A stretch of DNA of 64,000 nucleotides from Clostridiales bacterium (GTDB lineage: Bacteria; Bacillota; Clostridia; Christensenellales; Pumilibacteraceae), in contig DQGD01000014.1 of NCBI GenBank assembly GCA_003533505.1, positions 1 through 64,000 of the forward strand, written 5' to 3'. This document shows, piece by piece, positions 57,933 to 64,000 of this stretch; position 1 is the first letter of the stretch; each line of letters opens with the position of its first letter. Both the position numbers and the translations under genes were made by a program. The notes beneath the pieces are model-generated. The model did no database searches. It was not told the DNA's origin and saw only the letters and a list, made by a program, of their open reading frames with translations.

Positions 57933-58994
57933 ATGAAGAACGAAATTTTTTCGGGCAAATGGGGTAAATGCCATTGTCAGGGAATGACGATGGATCGCGA
58001 GCGCAGATATATTTACTATTCGTTCACGACGGTGCTTGTCAAAACGGATATCGACGGCAACCTTATAGGTTACGTCGAAAATATCGCAGGACACCTCGGT
58101 TGCATCGACTATTGCGACGCGGACGGCAAGGTTTACGCATCGCTCGAGTACAAAAACGACGCTATCGGCAAGGGAATACTCGGCAGGATCGGCAAAGCGG
58201 ACGTTAAACTTCGCGACGGATTCTATATCGCGATATTCGACGGGGATAAGATCGACCGCCCCGGAATGAACGCCGCGACCGACGGAGTGATGACTGCGGC
58301 GTACCTTAAAACCGTGTACGACGATTATTCGGGCAGCGTGACGACGGACGGCGGCACCGTGCCGCATATTCACGGCTGTTCGGGCATCGACGGGCTGGCG
58401 ATAGGTCCGGATTTCGGCGACAGGGGCGGCAAAGAATACCTGCACGTCTGCTATGGCGTTTACGGCGACGAAACGCGCGCGGACAACGACTATCAGGTCA
58501 TACTCCAGTATGAGATCGCAGAACTCAACGCGGCGGCGAAACCGCTCGACGAGGCGGACATGCACCGTTTCGGGGTAGAGAACCCGCGCAACAAATACTA
58601 TCTGTACACCGGCAACACGACTTACGGCGTACAGAACCTCGAATACGACGAGTTCACCGGCGATTATTTCGCGTGCGTGTACACCGGGCATAAGCCGCAG
58701 TTTCCGAATTACCCCATGTTCGTCATCGACGGCGGAAAAGCGGCGGAAGAGAAGCCGCTTGTCGGTTGCGGCGGAGAAACAGGTCGCGTTTTGTCGCTGA
58801 AAGAAACGGGCGAGGCGAAAAACGGCATTTCGGGGATAAACTTTCCGCTCGGCAGCATGGGCGTTCACTCGCTCGGCGACGGCGAGTTCTGTTTCGTCGA
58901 TCCCGTGTGGGACGATCCGGACAATCTGTCGGTGAACTGCGTTCGCTATCGTCTGACCGGAACGGACGGCAAACTCGCGTTCATAAAGGTATAA
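57933..58994 (+). CDS. hypothetical protein, possible beta-propeller
   Basis: 353 aa, family not recognised. Short repeating strands with DG/NG turns (TDIDGNLIGYVENIAGHLGC; DYCDADGKVYASLEY) suggest a beta-propeller like those of quinoprotein or SMP-30-type folds. No signal peptide or membrane segment, so probably cytoplasmic. GGAGAG precedes the start. It is probably co-transcribed with the FAD dehydrogenase behind the purine riboswitch. Confidence 0.6.
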   Translation: MKNEIFSGKWGKCHCQGMTMDRERRYIYYSFTTVLVKTDIDGNLIGYVENIAGHLGCIDYCDADGKVYASLEYKNDAIGKGILGRIGKADVKLRDGFYIAIFDGDKIDRPGMNAATDGVMTAAYLKTVYDDYSGSVTTDGGTVPHIHGCSGIDGLAIGPDFGDRGGKEYLHVCYGVYGDETRADNDYQVILQYEIAELNAAAKPLDEADMHRFGVENPRNKYYLYTGNTTYGVQNLEYDEFTGDYFACVYTGHKPQFPNYPMFVIDGGKAAEEKPLVGCGGETGRVLSLKETGEAKNGISGINFPLGSMGVHSLGDGEFCFVDPVWDDPDNLSVNCVRYRLTGTDGKLAFIKV

Positions 58995-59024
58995 AATTTT
59001 TCGGCGTCAGCCCCCGGGAAACGT

Positions 59025-59054
59025 TAGACAGCGCGGCGGACGTCTGATATAATA
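59025..59054 (+). promoter_or_regulatory. promoter of galM
   Basis: TTAGAC (59025-59030) and TATAAT (59049-59054), 18-bp spacer, about 50 nt before the start. Confidence 0.6.
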
Positions 59055-59107
59055 ATAGCGGAATTACTCGCGCGATAATACAGTCGGGCGGAAAAGGAGA
59101 GAATATC

Positions 59108-60136
59108 ATGGTAAAAAAGACCTATACTTTTACGGACAAATGCGGCACGGTCGACGTTTACACGCTTACAAACGCGCGCGGCATGCAAATGGAGGTTTCG
59201 ACGCTGGGCGGCAGAATACTTACGCTGACCGCGCCCGACAGGGACGGCAGATTCGCCGACGTATTGATGGGGCTCGCCCGTCCCGAGGATTACGTCGATA
59301 ACCACCCGTACTACGGCGCGTTTATCGGGCGTTACGGCAACCGCATCGGCGGCGCGAAATTTACGCTTGGCGGCAAGACCTACGAGCTCGAGAAAAACAA
59401 CGGCAAAAACATGCTCCACGGCGGTTTCGTCGGTTTCGATCGCAGACTCATGACCGCGAAAATCGACGGCGAAGCGCTGGTGCTGTCCTATCATTCGCCG
59501 GACGGCGAGTGCGGCTTCCCCGGCAACCTCGACGTGGACGTAAAATACGAGCTGACCGACGACGGCGAAGTCAAGCTCACCTACGACGCCGTTTCCGACG
59601 CGGACACGCTGTGCAACCTGACGAACCACGCGTATTTCAATATCGGCGACGACGACACCGTGCTCGACCAGGTGCTGGACATCAACGCCTCGCGCATAAC
59701 CCCCGTCGACGACGAGCTGATTCCGCACGGCGAGTTCATGGACGTTATCGGCACGCCGTACTCGTTCAAGGGCGGCGTAAAGCTGGGCAAAAACATGTTC
59801 TCCGACGACCACATGATTGCGCTCTGCCACGGCTTCGACTTCAATTACTGCCTCGACCGCAAGACGGAGAACGACCTCGAGTTCTGCGCGTCGGTGTACG
59901 ACGAGAAGTCGGGCAGGTACATGGAATGCTACACCACGCTTCCCGGCGTGCAGCTGTACACGTCCAATACCGTCAAGGGCAGCGTGGGCAAAAAGACCTA
60001 CGAAAACTACGCCGCGCTGTGCCTCGAAACGCAGGGCTTCCCCAACTCCCCGAACTGCCCCGAGTACCCCTCGACCGTATTGAAAAAAGGCGAGAAGTAC
60101 CACACCGAAACCGTGTACAAATTCTCGGTGAAGTAA
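59108..60136 (+). CDS. galM: aldose 1-epimerase (mutarotase)
   Basis: 342 aa. It interconverts the anomers of galactose or a related sugar. GRYGNRIGGAKFTLGGKTY, the catalytic-His region TNHAYFNIGD and the late YTSNTVKGSVGKKTYENYAA with a C-terminal Glu-containing TQGFPNSPNCPEYPS are GalM marks. AAAGGAGAG precedes the start. It follows the propeller-like gene by 113 bp but seems to have its own promoter. Confidence 0.93.
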   Translation: MVKKTYTFTDKCGTVDVYTLTNARGMQMEVSTLGGRILTLTAPDRDGRFADVLMGLARPEDYVDNHPYYGAFIGRYGNRIGGAKFTLGGKTYELEKNNGKNMLHGGFVGFDRRLMTAKIDGEALVLSYHSPDGECGFPGNLDVDVKYELTDDGEVKLTYDAVSDADTLCNLTNHAYFNIGDDDTVLDQVLDINASRITPVDDELIPHGEFMDVIGTPYSFKGGVKLGKNMFSDDHMIALCHGFDFNYCLDRKTENDLEFCASVYDEKSGRYMECYTTLPGVQLYTSNTVKGSVGKKTYENYAALCLETQGFPNSPNCPEYPSTVLKKGEKYHTETVYKFSVK

Positions 60137-60213
60137 ATCCGAGGATAATCGAGGATAATAATATTTATATGGAACAGACCGTTTTCCGGCATTGGAAGAT
60201 TAGACTAAGTAAT

Positions 60214-60236
60214 CGCTCCATGCAGGGGATTCCACG
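60214..60236 (-). repeat. fragment of repeat module B/C junction
   Basis: A 23-base match in reverse orientation to the GTGGAATCC-ACATGGAGCG segment of the large repeats, placed directly before the terminator. Confidence 0.55.
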
Positions 60237-60270
60237 AAACAGCCGAGCATTTTGCTCGGCTGTTTCTCTG
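60237..60270 (+). terminator. terminator after galM
   Basis: AAACAGCCGAGCA (60237-60249) pairs with TGCTCGGCTGTTT (60253-60265), 13 bp, then TCTCTG. The stretch 60271-60650 holds an AATATAC-N8-GTATATT palindrome at 60383-60404 and a TATACT box near 60456 but no gene. Confidence 0.8.
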
Positions 60271-60650
60271 AATTATCGGTCGTTATATTTCTGCGGCGGT
60301 CGGGGGGGTACCGCGCGGAGAAAAATTGACTTTTTCTATTGTAATATTACCTTTTTGTCATAAAACGGATTTCGGGAATAAAAATATACGAATATCAGTA
60401 TATTTATGAAACAAAATAGTATATTTTTGAGTTGCGGAAGGGGGAGTGTTTTGTGCTATACTAAACTTACCATAAAAGCTCGCGGAAAAAGCCGTGGGTT
60501 TACAACACGAAATAGCGAAAAATCGGGCGGGTGTGAGGCTGAAAATAGGCGGATTATCCCGACGAAATCATGCGCTTTTCAGGTTGAAGGTAAATTTAAG
60601 AGCCTGTGGCGGAGGAAAGACGCGCGCACGGGTTAAAAAGGAGAAAAAAG

Positions 60651-63600
60651 ATGAGAAGAAAAAGAACCGGTCTTTTCGCCGTTGTCGTAGGCATGCTGCT
60701 TGCGACCGTTCTTGCATTCACGCTCGTCGGCTGCGGAGAGAAAAAAACCTATTCGGTTTCGCTTTCGCATGACGGCGCGAACATGAAAGTTGGCGAAGAA
60801 ATCTCAGTTTCTATCGACGCGAACTACGACCTCGGCGACGTGACGTGGTCGACTTCGGATGAAGCCGTAGCGACGGTTAACGGCGGCAAAATCACCGCAG
60901 TCGGCGAAGGCACGGCGGACATCGGCGCGGTCACGACCGACCCGAGCGGCAAAGAGCACAAGCTCGTTTGCTCGGTGTACGTCACGGCAGGCGAAACCGC
61001 CGAGGCGGACTACAAAATCGAGGTTTATCGTCAGAAGAAGGACCGCACGGGCTACGAGCTCGACGCGGCGGCTTCGGAGAGCAAAAGGACGGCGGTAGGC
61101 AAGACCGTGACCGCGGCAAGCGAGCTTTACGGCAAAACGGGCTATGTGTTCGACGAAACCAACACGGGCAACGTGCTCGAAACGAAAGTTGCCGAGGACG
61201 GCAGCGCCGCGCTTAAACTTTATTATAACATAAAGACGTTCACCGTCACCTTCAAGGCAGACGGCGTGGCGGACGTAGTCAAGACCGTGGACTACGGCGA
61301 CGCGCTCACCGATATTCCGTCCGTTCCCGAAAAGACGGGCAAAGTCGGCAAGTGGAGCGTATCGTCGTTTACGAACATCACCGCGGACATGACCGTTACG
61401 GCGGTCTACTCCGTCAGAGCTCTCACCGTCAGATTTATCGTCGACGGCGAAACCTATCAGCAGTTCGACGTCAGCTACGGCGACGCGTTCACCGACATTC
61501 CGGCAGTTCCCGTCAAGCCCGGCTACTTAGGCGATTGGGACGACGTGAGCGGACTGAACGGCGTGACCGCCGACGTCGACGTCACCGCGGTTTATACCCC
61601 GAAAATCTGCACCGTCACCTTCAAAAACGGCGACAACGTGTACCAGACCTATGAAGAAATCAGCTCGCATACGCATATCACCGCTCCGTTGACCAACCCG
61701 ACGAGAGAAGCCGACCAGGACTACGAGTACGACTTCGCAGGCTGGAAAGTACCGGGAGCCGTCAGACTGTGGAATTTCGACAGCGACGTAATCATCGACG
61801 ACCTTGTGCTCGAAGCGGTATATAACGAGGTTCGCCTCTACGACGCACAAGTCGTAGTTACGGGCGAAAAAGTCGACCTCCCGGGCGTTGAAGCTCCGCT
61901 CTTCGCGCCTACCGCAGACCAGCTCGTCGGCACCGTCGCAGGCGTTATCGACAGAGGCGACATCACTGTCAAGGTCGAGAACGGCGTGGCTAAGTTCCGC
62001 GCAAGAAGCGGCGAGTACACCGTCCGCGTAGCAAAAGGCAACTACACCGCAGACGTGACCGTCGTTATCAACGAGGGCAACGCAACCGCCAACGCATATC
62101 TTATTCCGCAGGACGTCAAAGTCGGCGGAAAATCGGGCAGCGAGAAATCCTACGGCGGTAATGACGAGGGTACGCAGGGCACTAATTGGGTAAAGAACGG
62201 CACCGACAACCTTACGCTTACCGGTGCGGCATGGGTATACGTCGATACCACCACAGAGGAATACGCAACTCGTTACTATTACGAAGCCGACGTTGTTTTT
62301 GAAAACGTGGGTACCGTGGTCGGCTTTATGCCTGCATACGACGGAGGAGCGGGCTCGGGAAATAAGCTCGGCTTCACATACTCCGGCGGTAACAAGATTT
62401 ATTGGCACAAGAGCCCATCCAGCGTGTGGAATAACGGTCAGTGGGGCACGAACACCGCCGAATATATTTCGGTATTTTATGCAGACCCTGCGGCTCATAA
62501 GTTCGCGGTTTATCGCGAGGGCAACGATTATTATCTGCTTATCGACGACAGAGTAATCGCAAACTATCCGTGCTCCGACTTCGGAGCAAGCGGCTTTGGC
62601 TTCTTCTCGGTAGCCAACGGCAGCACCTGCAGCTTCAATAATATTCGCTATACGAGGAATACCGATACTCTGGACGCGGTGCGCGATTATATCACCGAAA
62701 CTTCGCAAATCGGCGGCGCGGCTATTTATTCCGACGGAACGAAAATCAATTCGTTCGTTGCCGATTGGAACCTTACCGGCAAGGACAGCGGCAGAATAGG
62801 TTGCGGAAACGGTCCGTCCTACATTATCAACGGCGGCAAGGCAGGCAGCGTTTACTACGCCGAAGCCGAGTTTACTCCGTCGAATGCAGACAACTGGGTC
62901 GGCATTATGATCAATACCTCCGACAAAGAACCCAGCTCCACCGGCGTGTGGTACGGCTACGGCTGCGGTTACGGACAGATCTTCCGTCACTCCACCGCAG
63001 GCTGGGATTCGGGCACCCCGCTCGGCGCGTTCGATATCGGCTCCACCTTCAAGCTTGGCGTCGCTCGTATCAACGACCGCTACTATGTGTTCCTCGACGA
63101 CAAGCTCGTCATCAGCGAACAGTACTGCGTAGTTTCCGGAAAGGATAAGAACAAAACGCTTCCTGCGAATAACGAGTCCGGCTTCGGTATCTTTATCGGC
63201 AGCAACACCAAAAAGGACGCTACGTTCAAGAATTTCAAGTGCACGACCGACCTTGGCAAGATAGCTAAGCTTGTGGGATCGTCCACCGTTGCGTTCGACG
63301 GCGCGACTGTCGAGGTCAAGCAGCTCGGTAGCGCTATCGGCGAGAACGGCAACGTGATTGGCGGCGTGCCCGTCGAGTTCACCGTGACCCCCGAGAGCGG
63401 CAAAGCAATCGGCGACATCATGCTAACGTTCAACGGCAAGAGATTGAGCGCGACTTACACCGAGGGCGGCAAGTACACCTTCACCCCCAAGGCAGGCGGC
63501 AGCTATGAAATCGCCGTTACCTACGTCGATGAGGGCACGGGCTCGATTGACCTGAACGTCAAGTCCGTCACCAAGACCGTGGGCGACGTCGAGTACGCGC

Positions 63601-64000
63601 TGTACGACGTGACCGACGGTGGTGTGGAAGTTGTCGTCCGCAACATGACCACCGGCATCGAGAACACCTATAACCTCACCGAGGCGACCAAGACGTTCGA
63701 CAACCTCTCGGCAGGCTATTATGTAATCGAAGTCAAGTGCAACAACAACGTCTACACCTATGACGTGACCGTGGAAAAGGACAAAGCGACTGCGCTCACC
63801 GGCTTCCTTTCCTCCGCATATCTCGGCGGCAGTATCACCATCAATAACGCCGAGGGCGTGGAAACCACCTACAAGAGCTATAACAACGCGGACGTGAACG
63901 CGACTTCGGGACAGGCGTGGAGCCTCGTCGACGGCAGGCGCGACACCATCAGACTGACCGGCTACACCTATGCGTTCCAGAACAACGCCGTGGGCACCAA
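60651..64000 (+). CDS. large modular surface lipoprotein, cut by window end
   Basis: At least 1,116 codons, open to the edge. Lipobox LVGC (Cys28) follows a typical signal. A Big2-like domain (about residues 33-113; VTWSTSDEAVATVNGGKITA) is followed by two or three InlB/Flg_new-type repeats (about 194-330; VTFKADGVADVVKTVDYGDA), a short beta domain and two LamG-like sandwiches (about 487-670 and 684-867), then further Ig-like strands. AAAGGAG precedes the start. Related in style to the 2,226-residue lipoprotein but not the same order of domains. Probably glycan binding or adhesion. Confidence 0.82.
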   Translation, partial: MRRKRTGLFAVVVGMLLATVLAFTLVGCGEKKTYSVSLSHDGANMKVGEEISVSIDANYDLGDVTWSTSDEAVATVNGGKITAVGEGTADIGAVTTDPSGKEHKLVCSVYVTAGETAEADYKIEVYRQKKDRTGYELDAAASESKRTAVGKTVTAASELYGKTGYVFDETNTGNVLETKVAEDGSAALKLYYNIKTFTVTFKADGVADVVKTVDYGDALTDIPSVPEKTGKVGKWSVSSFTNITADMTVTAVYSVRALTVRFIVDGETYQQFDVSYGDAFTDIPAVPVKPGYLGDWDDVSGLNGVTADVDVTAVYTPKICTVTFKNGDNVYQTYEEISSHTHITAPLTNPTREADQDYEYDFAGWKVPGAVRLWNFDSDVIIDDLVLEAVYNEVRLYDAQVVVTGEKVDLPGVEAPLFAPTADQLVGTVAGVIDRGDITVKVENGVAKFRARSGEYTVRVAKGNYTADVTVVINEGNATANAYLIPQDVKVGGKSGSEKSYGGNDEGTQGTNWVKNGTDNLTLTGAAWVYVDTTTEEYATRYYYEADVVFENVGTVVGFMPAYDGGAGSGNKLGFTYSGGNKIYWHKSPSSVWNNGQWGTNTAEYISVFYADPAAHKFAVYREGNDYYLLIDDRVIANYPCSDFGASGFGFFSVANGSTCSFNNIRYTRNTDTLDAVRDYITETSQIGGAAIYSDGTKINSFVADWNLTGKDSGRIGCGNGPSYIINGGKAGSVYYAEAEFTPSNADNWVGIMINTSDKEPSSTGVWYGYGCGYGQIFRHSTAGWDSGTPLGAFDIGSTFKLGVARINDRYYVFLDDKLVISEQYCVVSGKDKNKTLPANNESGFGIFIGSNTKKDATFKNFKCTTDLGKIAKLVGSSTVAFDGATVEVKQLGSAIGENGNVIGGVPVEFTVTPESGKAIGDIMLTFNGKRLSATYTEGGKYTFTPKAGGSYEIAVTYVDEGTGSIDLNVKSVTKTVGDVEYALYDVTDGGVEVVVRNMTTGIENTYNLTEATKTFDNLSAGYYVIEVKCNNNVYTYDVTVEKDKATALTGFLSSAYLGGSITINNAEGVETTYKSYNNADVNATSGQAWSLVDGRRDTIRLTGYTYAFQNNAVGT

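Noticed and set aside
61527..62990. 487-codon minus-strand frame near the window end
   Set aside because: Lies opposite the modular lipoprotein, whose signal peptide and domains are clear.

Overview
The window looks like a chromosome segment of an anaerobic, Gram-positive-type bacterium of the Clostridia. The evidence is two T-box leaders, a purine riboswitch, strong AGGAGG ribosome binding sites, many lipoprotein signal peptides, a rubrerythrin and a TM1266-like protein of the iron-only hydrogenase group. No lipopolysaccharide or outer-membrane genes are seen. Base composition is moderately GC-rich in genes and AT-rich between them. I cannot name the genus.

Layout. 1-15,300: an initiator tRNA, then a T-box-controlled branched-chain amino acid locus, ilvN-ilvC-leuA-cimA-leuC-leuD-leuB-ilvE-ilvD-ilvB. 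It makes valine and leucine, and isoleucine through citramalate (no threonine deaminase is present). The two acetolactate synthase subunits lie at opposite ends. The locus is broken into blocks by copies of a complex, hairpin-rich intergenic repeat; one copy carries a 275-bp MITE-like insertion. 15,300-19,020: a heterodimeric ABC exporter. 19,480-33,840: a glycan or glycoside locus: AraC regulator, nucleoside hydrolase, sugar-type ABC importer (binding lipoprotein and two permeases), a GH43-like lipoprotein and a 2,226-residue modular repeat lipoprotein. 33,940-36,900 (minus): trpS and trpB2 behind a Trp T-box.

37,000-43,530: an HdeD-like membrane protein, rubrerythrin, an ABC-2 exporter, homoserine kinase, another repeat copy and a Cys-rich TPR-like protein. 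43,640-46,150 (minus): a TM1266-like protein with an ABC binding protein and permease but no ATPase, behind a promoter, a leader RNA and an intrinsic terminator, which is riboswitch-like. 46,160-51,620 (minus): a Phd/RelE toxin-antitoxin pair, a membrane protein, and clpB behind a ribbon-helix-helix gene. 51,750-54,230: a PhoB-type two-component system. 54,500-60,140: two FAD oxidoreductases, the second behind a purine riboswitch with a propeller-like protein; then tRNA-Pro (minus strand, between the two oxidoreductases) and aldose 1-epimerase. 60,651 to the end: another large modular lipoprotein, cut by the window edge.

The least explained items are: the dispersed repeat family, which sits at gene 3' ends, folds into several hairpins with compensatory changes, and in three genes includes or abuts the stop codon; the attenuator-type leader before the TM1266/ABC genes; the ribbon-helix-helix/clpB pair; and the giant lipoproteins. 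All assignments come from reading motifs by eye; no database search was run.
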